From Diphasiastrum complanatum (lineage: Eukaryota > Streptophyta > Lycopodiopsida > Lycopodiales > Lycopodiaceae): a DNA stretch of 64,000 bases. Made by a program: the position numbers and the translations under genes. Shown here piece by piece: positions 21,913 through 32,501 of this stretch. Within the stretch, counting starts at the first letter, position 1. The number at the start of each line of letters is the position of its first letter. The stretch is from assembly GCA_029204225.1 (NCBI GenBank), contig CM055107.1:8489472-8553471 (forward strand). The letters are read 5' to 3'. The notes beneath the pieces are model-generated. The model made no database searches. It was given only the letters and a program-made list of their open reading frames with translations, and was not told where the DNA came from.

Positions 21913-22704
21913 ATAGCCGTGTCCTTGACCTCAGTCTTGATTCCAATTATCTTGATTCAGAATATCATTGACTTGCTCATGAAATTGTTGAAATGATCCT
22001 CGGCTTGAGTTTCCTCCTATCGATTGATACTTTCCACGGCCAAATCTTCCACCTCGTCCTCTAACTGTAAGAGCTTGATCATAGCTCATGTTACGATGAT
22101 TCAAGTTCTCTTGACATTGCTCTTCTTGCAAAAGCAATCCACCTAGTTCTTCATAGGTTGGAAGATTTTCTCTTGTGGTTATACTCGTCACAAACATCTG
22201 ATGTGACTCACTCAGACTATTCAATGTCAACTGCACGATCTCACGATCTTGTACTCGCTCTCCAACTGCTGCTAATTGATCATAGATCTCTTTGATCTTC
22301 AGTATGTGATCGACAATAGTTGCACCATCATCCATCCACAATGTATGCAACTTTGTCTTTAGAAATAGTATTCGAGATGTATTTGTCGTTTCAAACAATG
22401 CCTTCAATGTATCCCACGTTTCTTTTGGTCCTTCTAAATCTGAAATATAGGGAATAATTGCATCTCTAACTGATAAGTTGATGACATTTTGGGGTTTCTG
22501 TCTTCTTCTATCAGATGCCCGCTGATCTTCTTCAATCACTGGCCTTGTCTCTTCACCTGTCACAATCTCCCATAGCTCCTTTTCCATCAAAATGTTCTTC
22601 AGTTTGAATTTCTAAACTGCATAGTCTTGATTCATAAGAAATGATACTAAGAAATTAGGTTTTAAATTGCGCCATCCAGTTGGCTGTGATGTGCTGGCAC
22701 TCAT
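21913..22704 (-). pseudogene. gag: Copia H gag
   Basis: The likely start is ATG 22704-22702 (MSASTSQPTGW). A TAG at about 22612 replaces the conserved Trp of the YWKFKL motif, so the continuous ORF begins only after it. Gag_pre/UBN2-like text follows (KELWEIV, LHTLWMDDG, LTLNSL) and then a Gly/Arg-rich RGRGGRFGRG tail before the knuckle. Confidence 0.8.
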
Positions 22705-23629
22705 CTAGTTAGGACTTCTTGGAAATTCACTTGCTAATGAATTAATGCAAGTCAGTGGTTTTAATTCCAAGTGGAATTGTAAACAGTATCTGCAAATTTG
22801 AACGTAAACTGTCATGCAAAAAATTGGAAGGTCGAAAAATGCGAAAATCCAAAAGGCTTTGCTAATGCCATTTCCTTATAATTTCAGGCACCCCGTTATT
22901 TTGCAAGAAACTGAAGTGTCTGAAGTCTTCGAAGTGGCCGAAGTGTCAATAACCAGTGCACCAAGATTCAATTAAAAACCAAGATTCAATAACCAGTGCG
23001 TGTTCTTCTTGCGCCTTCTTTTGGTGATTGGTTATGGTGAATGCTTGATGTTGCATATCTAATTCTTGACATCTACTATAGAGCAGCATTCATGTCTTCA
23101 TGTTATGTCATGATGGTGGAAGATTGGCAGGAATTTGGGTTCATACAAAAGGTGTGAGAATACTTGGGGCCATTACAACTTGGAAACAAATTATGTTTTC
23201 AGATATTTGAAGCCCTGGGAAAACAAACGAGTACGAGAAAGTAATCCATGAAGCGACAAGGAGAGCATGACACACATGAGGTTCTCAAGCAGGTTGGAAT
23301 GTAAAAGGCCATTGGGAGATCTCAATTTTGCGAGACAATTTGGTGGAAAATAAACACTTGGTTTTACACAAGCGAACAAAGATCTATGTTTTTCCAAGTG
23401 CCAATGCGGAAGTGAAAGTGGTATCATTTGATATGTGTTGCAGTGTCCTGCAACAGATTAGGAGAGAACGATGTTGGTTGATTCTGATGAATCCCCGAGA
23501 TACGAGGCCGACGTTATTTCAAGAGCACATCTAACCTTAGACTGAGGAGGTCTTTGAAAAAGAAGAAAAGGACGAGAATTGTTAGAAGTTCGAAATCATG
23601 TGAGCCTCATGGTGAATCCCAAGTGATGG
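22705..23629. other. Spacer without a supported gene
   Basis: There is AT-rich sequence with a short duplication (accaagattcaat...ataaccagtg, 22950-23000). Short ORFs on both strands at 23190-23530 overlap one another and show no motif I recognise. Confidence 0.4.
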
Positions 23630-24130
23630 AATGATCATGTAGGAGCTAGTATTTGTAGGCATTTGTAATAAATGCAAGTAGACCCCTCTTAGTTAAATTA
23701 GGGTGAGCCACCTTTTGATGGTGACCTCTAGTGGAGAAGCTAATTCCACATGTAACTTGTAAAATTGTGGAATTTCTACTTAGGCTCCACATGGGCAGCC
23801 CTCTTGGTTATTTAAGAGGTCCCCTCTCTTGTGAGGGAGCTTTACATGCCATTTGTTTTTTCTCTTGTTATTGAATAGAAGATACTCCACGAGTATTTTT
23901 GGAAAATCATGATTGATGAATCATACAAATCTAAATATTTATGATTGACGGATCATAAATAGATACTTAATTGTTTTTAGAGGATTATAAGAAATTGTAA
24001 CGATTAATTTTTGATCTATTAATTGAGTAAGAATTCAGATCAGGGTTTTAAATATATTTACTCCAATGTTTTATTGAGAGCCGATGGATCTCATAGACAT
24101 TCTCACGACTATGAGGTAAGTTATTTTACT
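23630..24130 (+). repeat. Gypsy D LTR remnant, U3-R-U5 part
   Basis: It has a promoter-like ttatttaagagg at about 23808, a polyadenylation-type attgaatagaag near 23872, and a segment (23870-24090, including atgattgacggatcataaatag) that matches 11640-11880 on the opposite strand. The start of this LTR is not found upstream. Its end probably lies shortly after the tttattgag at about 24085, but cannot be fixed. Confidence 0.55.
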
Positions 24131-24777
24131 TGTGGAGAATTTAATTAATCTCGTGGATGTTATTCTACTACAGTTTATGGTTTGCAGATGCTCGAGTACA
24201 ATTCTTTTGATTAAATCTCCAATTATCATAGGGGACAGACAAATCTATCAAGATGAATGATTGCTATTTTCTTACATTTGATGCTAGAAACAAGGGCATT
24301 TAACTCAAGAGAGAATCTAGGATACTTAGTTGAGTTTTAATCATTTTACATCTTAATGATTCTCCTAGAGATTCTAGTTAAATGTATTATCATATTTTAG
24401 AATTGTAGATTCCAAGGATATTTGTACCTGGAAGCTTTATGAATTTTTTGCTAAAGTTTGTGGATGATTTCAGACTATAATTACTATTTTTTTCCTTCAA
24501 TTTTAATCTCCTTAGTGTTTCATGTAAGTGTTTTACATGAAGGTGATGTTACTAACTTGCGATGAGTGTAATCCAATGGAGAAATTTATCGCTTAATGTA
24601 CTTTCCAAACTTGAATTTGAACTCCAAGATAGTGGTTAACGATTGAAACCCAGTTTTTAACTCTGAGTACTTGTTTGATAAGAAAGTCAGACTAAGGATA
24701 ATGATTTTCAAGGTTATTGAAGAAAGTTAAAGGAATTGTTATGTAATTCTTTCGTGTTTTGAGGACAAAACTAGATT

Positions 24778-24790
24778 AAGGGGGAAAGAA
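24778..24790 (+). other. Polypurine tract of gypsy D
   Basis: The sequence aagggggaaagaa follows gaggacaaaac and is immediately followed by TGTTATGTCC. This is the standard plant Ty3/gypsy 3' junction, where plus-strand DNA synthesis is primed. Confidence 0.75.
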
Positions 24791-24918
24791 TGTTATGTCC
24801 ATGACCAGTACATAGGAATCAGTATACTCCTAGTCTTGGATACACGGTACTCAAGTGAAACACGATGTTAGTTATGCCACATCATATTGGAGATGACGAG
24901 AAAGTAACTAATAACACT
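24791..24918 (+). repeat. Start of gypsy D 3' LTR, truncated
   Basis: It starts TGTTATGTCC and matches 16668-16791 inverted. Similarity stops near 24918, so the 3' LTR is truncated there. Only about 650 bp lies between the upstream LTR remnant and this one, so nearly all of the internal region has been deleted. Confidence 0.65.
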
Positions 24919-25795
24919 GTCTCAATTAATTTTGGACTTTTTAATTTATTTAGGACTATTTTCTACATGTGGTGCCAAAAGAGCCAAATAAGAAAAACAA
25001 TAAAAAAATCACTAGTTGTTGAAGTGAAATTTTCTCGAGTTCAAATCTCATTTCAATGCAACTATAAGCCAAACAAGACAAATTTGGTCAACGAGACCCA
25101 ATTTAGTTTCCAAAATTTATTGATGCTTTTTTCCAATAGCTATGAGCACTTAATCTAATTGTAAATCCAAAATAAATTTGGTTTTTGAGTATCATATTAT
25201 ACATTGAAGTTATAATTCAGATGAAGTTAGCATTCCAATTGTTAGATCAAGGTGGTTATGGTGGATGTTTTTGGGAAATCAGATATAATCATGTCTAAAA
25301 TTAGTGTTTATCAGAATAACATAGATAACTTTTAAACATAAACATTGATGTTTAAAAGAAACAAAACATAATTTGATGATTATATTAAAAAAAAACATAA
25401 ACATCACTGAATCATATACTACTTTCAAGCTCTATTGTAAGAACTCTCATAGAAATTTAATCACAATGTGTCATTTGCCACAAAAAGTGGTTCATATTTA
25501 TAATTAATGGTCTTGGGCCAAGCAAGCCCTACATTAGTCAAGAGACTATTACAAAAGATGCACAACTTTGGTGCAATTCTAGACAATGTACAAGTTTAAC
25601 CTTTTAGACTAATTGTGATTTACTATGTCAATATTCTAAAGGTTGAGAATTAGAAACTATTTTCAGCCTTTAGAATTTCTAAAAGCCATTAAACTTTCTA
25701 CATCATGATTCCTCATGGTCTTACAATATACATGCCATGGAATAGGACTTACTTATAATAGGGTGACATGGTCACACCCACAAAAAGTCAGCTTT
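24919..25795. other. AT-rich spacer
   Basis: Nothing supported is visible. It contains ordinary AT-rich sequence with short uninformative ORFs. Confidence 0.4.
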
Positions 25796-25832
25796 CTACA
25801 AGATTGCCAAGCTGGATTTACAACTGAATTTA

Positions 25833-26952
25833 CTACTCATCAATATCAGCTGCACTTTCATTGGATAATTTGGACCAGTATTCTTTGATGTGTGCCACTG
25901 ATATTTCCAGAATAGATATCGATTTTTCCACAGTATAGCCATGTGCTTCAGTTGTTTTTTTCGCCTTTGATTTCCATGCATGAACAACAGTATCTACATC
26001 CATATATTGTGCTCCGTCGTTGTTTGGAATCCATTCTTTCTCTAAGCAATTTTTGTATAGCTCCAAGTTGTGAACTTGTCTCTGGTTTCTATGCCGTTGA
26101 TTAGATTTTGGTTCATACCACAATGTTTTAAACTCTGTGGCCAAGCCTTCTGAGTTTTTCTTCATTTCGACAACTTTTGCCACCCAAATAGGTGTTGAAC
26201 TCTCCACAACATTTTCATCTGGAGGCCGCATTGCAACAAACTTGTCCAACACAACTTCTCTACATGGGATGAATTCAACCAGAGGTGCATCAGCTTTTCG
26301 CCCACTAAACCTTCGGGGTAATAATTCTACATCCATTTCGACCTCATTGATCAAAGTTGATACAAATTAATCAAAAGTGGTTGGCAAGGATTGTGGCCAA
26401 AAAGCTTCTTGGCTATACATTGATCTTGACAAGATCTTTTGTTTGGAAAGATATTCGACAAGTTTTGTGGTTTCAACCACACATGCATCATTGCGATCCT
26501 TGTATTTTGGAAACTATTGGCTCATGAACCACAAATAATCAATAAATGACATTATTCCTTTCATTTCATCTGGATCCAGATCCTTCGTGGATGCTAGAAA
26601 AATGGCTTTATCTTTTGAAGGTACACATTGCAACAATTTGAAAGGTTTACTCCATGTATTGTCTCCATCATTAGAATAGTATTTTCATTGCATGGTTGGC
26701 TCGCCATTCATCATTTGAAAACAAAAATAGTGAGGATTGGTGTGTCCTTCTAAGCCATCATTTCCTTGAGAAATACAAGGATCTATAAATTGTTTTCAGT
26801 CTACCATTCGTTCCAGTATTTCTACTTCAGTGTTTTCGATACGACCGCCACCTATCTTTTTACCAATTCGTGCTAGCATATCTAGCATTGTGTGAACTGA
26901 GTGCGACTTCAAAGCCTTGGATATGACACTGAATACCTTATCTACCGTTGCA
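25833..26952 (-). pseudogene. Uncharacterised protein, C-terminal part, decayed
   Basis: One minus-strand frame reads about 370 codons from 26952 to the stop at 25833, with only four interruptions (TGA near 26802, TGA near 26694, TAG near 26519, TAA near 26369). The last 173 codons are open. Two stops fit Trp codons and two fit Gln codons. Visible text: KKIGGGRIENTEVEIL, NPHYFCFQMMNG, and near the end FVAMRPP followed by PIWVAKVVEM and FKTLWYEP. The last resembles the charged tails of large transposase-like proteins of unknown function in diverse eukaryotes. That resemblance is from memory and weak. The upstream end meets a plus-strand segment at about 26952. Confidence 0.5.
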
Positions 26953-27360
26953 GGTCATCGCCTCTACCGCCTCCACATCCAGTGTAGTACCTCAGATGCA
27001 CTGCAACAAGACGACACTGCCAAAGGACAGCAGGCTACCCCGTTTCCAGCCACTGTCTCTGCTCATCTGTCCCACGACTACACCCCTTCCCAACCTACGG
27101 AGGGATTTTTGCTCCATGAGTTTGACTGGCTAAAACAGGAACTGCGAGAACTTCAACGATGAGTAAGCTATTTGGAATCGGAAAATGGCAAAATCAAGAT
27201 GAAAATGGGAGAGCTACAGGCTAAAAATTTGAGATTGAAGACGGAGCTCACGGAAGTGAACGATAAACGTCTTCATGTGTGTGGCCAACCAAAAGAAATC
27301 CCATTTATACCTTTTGAAAGATGTTATGTGCCACTAACATACAACAAAGACCAAAAATAA
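26953..27360 (+). pseudogene. Coiled-coil ORF fragment of unknown origin
   Basis: One frame runs from about 26953, just after a splice-acceptor-like gttgcag, to TAA at 27358. It has a single TGA at 27160-27162, one step from CGA. The second half is heptad-like and charged (LESENGKIKMKMGELQ), predicting a coiled coil, and the C terminus is FERCYVPLTYNKDQK. It could be the last exon of a gene or the tail of a retrotransposon accessory ORF like the one at 10806-11474. I cannot tell which. Confidence 0.4.
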
Positions 27361-27479
27361 ATTTGTTCTTATTCTCCCTACAACATTATTTATTTTTATT
27401 TTGTTTTCTTTTCTACCCACGACGAATTCGTTGAGGAAGTGGAAAACAATTCTTACCTTTTTTTTTACATGCACGTTTA
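27361..27479. other. AT-rich 3' flank of the coiled-coil fragment
   Basis: T-rich sequence without a coding signal; compatible with a 3' untranslated region. Confidence 0.3.
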
Positions 27480-27900
27480 AGGGGAAAGGTGCATGTAATC
27501 ACATGCACCCTAAGGAGAAAGGCCTTCATGCACTCTAAACAGAAAGGTGCATGTAATCACGGAAAAGAAATTTGAAAAAAAAGAAAGTAGTTTTAAAAGT
27601 GATTTTACGTGGGGGGAAAGGCCCTGTTTGAGGTCCTTCCTTGCTGGGAGGACCCTCGCCCGAGGGTGGCCTAAGGAGAAAGGTGCATGTAATCACATGT
27701 AAAAAAATTCAAAAAAAAAAAAAAGAGTAGTGTTAAAAGTGATTTTACATGGGGGGGAAGGCCCTACCTGAGGGCCTTCCTTGTTGGGAGGGCCCTCACC
27801 CGAGGGCGGCCTAAGAGATTAAAATTGATTTTACGTGGGGCGAAGGCCCTGTCTGAGGGCCTTCCTTGCTAGGAGGGCCCTCGCCCGAGGTTAGGCCTCA
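27480..27900 (+). repeat. GC-rich tandem repeat with hairpin potential
   Basis: Three related units begin with gattttacgtgggg at 27601, 27741 and 27828. Each carries ggccc-tg-ctgagg-ccttccttg(c/t)(t)gggaggrccctcgcccgagg, which is locally self-complementary (ggccct/agggcc, ctcg/cgag). Preceding copies of aggagaaaggtgcatgtaatcac (27482-27560, 27670) are part of the same array. Poly-A-rich segments separate the units. Confidence 0.8.
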
Positions 27901-29265
27901 ACCAGCAAGGAAGGCTCGAGGGCTTCGGGCCTTCTCCTGCATAATGCCATTGTGCGAAAGGTTTTTTTTTTTGTCTTCTATATGGTACGGACGTACGGCC
28001 GCACACGTGGACTCGTTTTTCTTTTTCTTTTTCTTTTTTCGCATTTATTATGCAACATTTTTTACATTTGTGATTGAATGTGCATTTGGACAGCCAATGA
28101 CGGGATGCCACATAGCACCACATGCACATTCCACTAGAGAGAGAAGAGAGAACACACACATTCTATCGAGAGAGAACACACTTTTTATAGAGAGAGGAGA
28201 GAGAACACACATTCTAGAGAGAGAATGAGAGATTCCAAAGGAGAGAGAAAAGTGGATGGACATTCCACTCCTGGAGGTCGTCCCGAAATACAAAGGAAAC
28301 TTGTGCTCATTGCATTACATAAATGAATTAAGAATTTAAAAGTTTTTTTCAATGGATTATAGGTTGACGGATGATAGCATGTGGGAAGACCTTTGGCTTT
28401 ATGTTTTAGATGCTTTCATTCCATATCGCTTGTGTGTGTGTGTATTGTCGGACAACCCACTCCTCCTGACCCTGCGCACAAAATCCACGCACTAAAGCGA
28501 TATATGACTATACATATCAATTATGTGCGTATTTAGTGCTGTCATTTTTTTCCCTGAACCTATAGCCATGCACAAAAACGATATTTTGTCACATATATTG
28601 GCTTTGTGCATCATATTCTCTTTCTCTTGCCTCCTCTATAGATAGACTCTATAAACATGTACATATTATCATCAAAATATAGATACAATAATACTTGTAC
28701 ACAATCCATCTTTGAGATTTTCATTGATATGAATATGAATTGTTACAATCAAGTTGAGTCTATGTGATAGCATTGTATTGAAATTTCTACTTGTTCCCTA
28801 TTCCATAATGATGATGAAATTTTTTTTTTATGATACTAAATTTCAATGTTCCTCCAATATTTGAATACTTTTGCCAATATCTCTGCATTTGTTCTCAAGC
28901 TCGTGTCTTTTACGTACCTGCAAAAATTGACACAAATTGTGCTGCATTTTGAAAAGATCATTTAAAGAATAATTTAAGAATAGCTATTATATGACTGATT
29001 GCTGATATAAGCTATTAAAGAGAATAAAAATGTTTACAGCTACTTACCAGTTTTCCATTGGAAATCAATTTGAAATATGTGGGTGTATCATATTTTAGGA
29101 GCAATAGTTTCTACCTAAAGTAACTCAGGCTCCAATCTTCCTCCACCCCAATACAAGTTAGAAGTCCATCACTATAAATTATGTCATTAGATCCTTGTTT
29201 CATAAAACAACTCAAGCACAAAGCTAAAATCATAATTTCCACAAGAATGAAGTTCTTTGCATGAT
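27901..29265. other. Spacer with GA-rich tract
   Basis: 28133-28250 is rich in gagagagaacacac(a)ttct(a) repeats. A T-rich run lies at 28015-28040 and a (tg)n run at 28431-28443. I see no supported gene. The remainder is AT-rich unique-looking DNA. Confidence 0.45.
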
Positions 29266-29593
29266 CTAATCCACTTTAAACATACGAAGTAAAACACCAA
29301 CACGCTCCTTCACTAATGGATATTGTAAATCTCTAATTATGAATGAGGTTCTAATATTGTTGGAATGTAAGCTACACATTATCTGTCGTTGCATGAGAAA
29401 TTTTCTAATGTCCCAGATTCGCAGTGCATTGTATGGGTAGAGTTGTTGACTAGGATCGGCAAGGCGCAAGCTCGAATCCCAAATGCTACATAGTGACATC
29501 TTAGGAGCTTGCTCCTCAGTTGGTGCTGCCCACATGCCGATGTCACGTTGTATATGTTGTGAATAACCACCGCTAGTTGCGTAACTCTATTAC
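29266..29593 (-). CDS. Possible terminal exon of an unknown gene
   Basis: The minus strand is open for about 109 codons from an acceptor-like ttgtaatag|ag at about 29593 to the stop at 29266 (TSGGYSQHIQRD near the start, RVGVLLRMFKVD at the end). Amino-acid composition looks protein-like and the frame is open upstream of the internal Met at 29535. No family is recognised. A further ORF at 29831-30049 on the same strand (LRLDQKFKILKDVLKCE) could belong to the same gene, but I cannot connect the two. Confidence 0.25.
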
Positions 29594-30046
29594 AAATAAA
29601 TATTTAATGAAGTGCTCTTGTCCTTTTAATTCTATTTCAATGATAACTTTAAATCTATGATTGAAATTGAAGAGCCATGAGAAAATGCATTTCTATACTT
29701 TTTTTTTATCAAAGTGAATTTGTGATGATCTTAATCATATCAAGAACCTCTTGCTAAACTTCCTATTTTCGATTAAAAGAAATTTGAAGTTTCTAATGGA
29801 AGTAGAAGTTTAGGGAAAGGTGACAATATTTCAAAATGAAATTTGACTGTCATTTCTTTTAGTGAAATTCTCACACTTCAAAACATCCTTCAAAATTTTG
29901 AACTTTTGGTCTAGCCTTAATGTGATAAAGTACAACCTTATTTGAAAGTGTCGTTTGTGCAATCCGGAGGATCGAAGGTATGCATCTAATGACAGAGGTA
30001 TTTTGCTATGAGGTTGATATATCAAAGCTATAGAATTTTGAGTCTT
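29594..30046. other. Spacer with a short minus-strand ORF
   Basis: AT-rich. A 72-codon minus-strand ORF (29831-30049) is the only candidate; it shows no recognised motif. Confidence 0.3.
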
Positions 30047-30555
30047 CAAGAATTCGTGTCTTTAAAAATTTCGTGTCTCCTCCAGTTTGGAGTCTCCAAA
30101 ATTTCGTGTCTACAGCTTTTCAAGTCTCCGGCTTTTCGAGTCACCAAAAATTTGAGTCTCCCAAAATTCGAGCCTCCAAAATTTTCGTGTTGTCTCTAAA
30201 AATTCGAGTCGTTTAAAAATTCGAGTTGTCTCCAAAATTTCGATTCTCCAAAATTCGAGTTGTCTCCAAAATTTTTGAGTCTCAAAAATTCGAGTCGTCT
30301 CCAAAATTCGAGTCATCTCTAAAATTTCGAGTCTCCAAAATTCGAGTTGTCTCCAAAATTTCGGAGTCTTGAAAATTCGAGTTGTATCCAAAAATTAGAG
30401 TCTCCAAAATTAGAATCTCCAAAATTTGAGTCGTCTCCAAAATTCGAGTCGTCTCCAAAAATTCGAGTCGTCTCCAAAATTCGAGTCGTCTCTAAAATTT
30501 CGAGTCGTCTCCAACATTTCGAGTCTCTAAAATTTCGAGTCTTCAAGAATTCGTG
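30047..30555 (+). repeat. Minisatellite of ttcgagtc(gtc)tccaaaa units
   Basis: About 30 head-to-tail units alternate between a roughly 15-base form (aattcgagtctccaaa) and a roughly 18-base form carrying an extra gtc (aattcgagtcgtctccaa). Sequence decay is higher at the left edge. The CpG inside ttcgag is kept in most units although CpG is lost readily elsewhere in the window. Confidence 0.9.
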
Positions 30556-30790
30556 TCATCTTCCCCATTCCCCTTCCCCTTCCCCTGCCCACCCGCCGCG
30601 GCGGGTGGCGGTTGGAATTAAAAAAAAAATGTTTTTATTTGAAATTTCTAGCCCCCCCCCGTTCCTCCGCCGTTTTTTTTTTAATTTCCGTCTCCCTACC
30701 CACCTGCCGCAATAAACTAATGGACCCCATTTTTTTTAGATTCGCCCTCCCCGTGCCCACCCGTCGCGGGGGGGAGGGGGTTAATTATAT
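30556..30790. other. C/G-rich island with a 20-bp perfect palindrome
   Basis: 30589-30608 is a perfect 20-base inverted repeat (ccacccgccg/cggcgggtgg). Related cccaccyg(c/t)cgc words recur at about 30699 and 30757, and runs of C (30651) and G (30769, 30776) flank them. The island stands out sharply from the AT-rich DNA on both sides. Confidence 0.7.
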
Positions 30791-31289
30791 ATACACATAT
30801 ATTAACATTATTTAACTAAAAATTAGATTTAACTAAAAAAATCTTGAGAAAAGCCAAAAATTATTTACCATATTTTATTAGGAAAAAAATTTGAAGCGAG
30901 AAAATCTAAAGTAAGTAGCTATGTTATATGAAAGCTTAAAATTTTCAAAAGACAATGTAAATTATCATTGTAGGGGGGTTTTATTTATGTTTTTTTTCCC
31001 ATTGTCAAATTTCATAAATACTTATGGGACAAATGGGATAACATGTGTCATGAGGACATAAGGTCTCAAGAAGACCCAAGATCTCCATTTTTGGGTGACC
31101 ATTTTACAAAATGGAAGTTTATGCTTCCAATTCTTGCAGAATCCACTAGTTGAAGAGTGCATATATAGATTGGAAAGTGTCAATGTTGCAACAAATGCTT
31201 ATGGGATTATTAAGTGTTTCAACTGTGCTCTCCTTTCTCCTCATCCCTTCCATGAGCTTGCTAATACAAAAGTAGGGAAAAAAACATGA
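30791..31289. other. AT-rich spacer
   Basis: No supported gene; a plus-strand ORF at 31095-31289 has no recognisable feature. Confidence 0.35.
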
Positions 31290-32060
31290 AATTCAAAAAA
31301 ACCAAGAGATCAAAATATTGTAAAAGATCAAAAAACAATTTTGAGAAAATAAAAAACAGGCATAAAAAATGACAAATAAGATTAGAATGGTGAAAACAAT
31401 CTAGAAAGACAAAATATTGTAAAAAATTCCAAAAAAATACCATTTTATATAAACAATCTCAAAAAAACCAAAAACTAGAAAAAACTTTAAAAAAAATTGA
31501 AAAAACCTTAAAAAAAACAAAATAATGTCAAAAAAAATAGAGTAAAAAAATCAACATAGTGTCAACAAAAATAATTTTTCAAAAAAACCAAAAAATAACA
31601 CAGAAGAAATCATAAAAAAAAAATAGTGTCAAAAAATAAAATTTTTGAAAAGAACAAAAAATAAAAAAAAAAACAAAATGGTGTCCAAAAAATAAATTTT
31701 CTAAAAAACCAAAAAATAACATTAAAAAAATCACTAAAAAAACAAAATGGTGTCCAAAAAAATAAATTTTCAAGAAAAACAAAATAGAACATTAAAAAAA
31801 TCATTGAAATAAAAAACAAAATAGTGTCAAAAAAATAAATTTTAGAAATAACCAAAAAATAACATTAAAAAAGTGAATACATCTAAAAAAAATAAAATGG
31901 TGTCAAGAAAACTAAATATTCAAAAAACAAAAAATAAACATTAAAAAATAAAAAATAAAAAAATAAAATAGTGTCAAACAAACTTAATTTTAAAAATTAA
32001 ATTTAAAAAAAAAACATAGATAGTACAAATAGTTTTAACTTGTAAAAAAACTAGATCTTC
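31290..32060. repeat. A-rich minisatellite, period about 70-75 bp
   Basis: The anchor words (a/t)(t/a)gtgtc(c)aaaaaataaatttt recur at about 31557, 31626, 31677, 31747, 31822, 31897 and 31970, each followed by aaccaaaaaataacattaaaaaaatca. The plus strand is over 65 percent A. Open frames on the minus strand are poly-Phe/Leu artefacts of this composition. Confidence 0.85.
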
Positions 32061-32496
32061 AAAAAAATGAAAAAAAAAATATTGCTAAGAATGGTATTAA
32101 ATCTTAAAAGAACTGTAATACAAACTTAAACCCTCTAAAAAGCTTAAAACCTCACCAAATTTTTTTAGAAAGCGTTGAAAGAATTTAACCTTAGCTAAAA
32201 AAACATAAAAAATGAAATTGTAAGCTAGTAAAAGCTTAAATAAATACAAAAGTAATAATAATGACATGATAAAAAGTTCACAAAACATATAAAAAAGTCA
32301 AGGACTAGGGGCGGCCAATGGCTATGGGCTAAGGGCTACAATTTAAGGGCCACTGGCTAAGGGCCAAGAGTTAAGCGCTAAGGTTTCATAATTTTGTTAC
32401 AGTCTCATAATTTTGTTTATTATACAAATTTATTATATTAATTTTATAATTTTGTTAATTATATTTCCAATAACATTGCAAATCCTAACATAAAGT
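32061..32496. other. AT-rich flank with gggctaagggc repeats
   Basis: 32300-32390 holds degenerate copies of ggctaagggc(t/c)a. The rest is AT-rich. It directly precedes the gypsy A copy 2 insertion. Joining 32501 to 41387 across the element rebuilds a T-rich run leading into ttcag, as if the element landed near the 3' end of an intron. Confidence 0.5.
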
Positions 32497-32501
32497 GTAC
32501 C
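32497..32501. repeat. Target-site duplication of gypsy A copy 2, left (gtacc)
   Basis: It is identical to 41382-41386. Confidence 0.92.

Larger units (their letters stand above)
19007..22704 (-). mobile_element. Copia H: near-complete internal region without LTRs
   Basis: The order on the minus strand is gag, zinc knuckle, protease, integrase, reverse transcriptase, RNase H, which is the Ty1/copia order (integrase before RT). I find no LTR, tRNA-iMet primer site or polypurine tract on either flank. Copia F abuts it on the left. The pol ORF is broken by several stops and frameshifts, and RT lacks its active-site segment. It is a dead relic, but its sequence is still easy to read. Confidence 0.85.

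Noticed and set aside
24791-28300. Complete gypsy D element
   Set aside because: LTR similarity ends at about 24918 and no gag/pol text belongs to it; only an internal remnant and PPT are present.
30110-30715. Minus-strand ORFs rich in ETTRIF and GDDSNF repeats
   Set aside because: Translation of the ttcgagtc minisatellite; periodicity follows DNA units, not a protein family.
31261-31855. Minus-strand Phe-rich, membrane-like ORFs
   Set aside because: Artefacts of the A-rich minisatellite.
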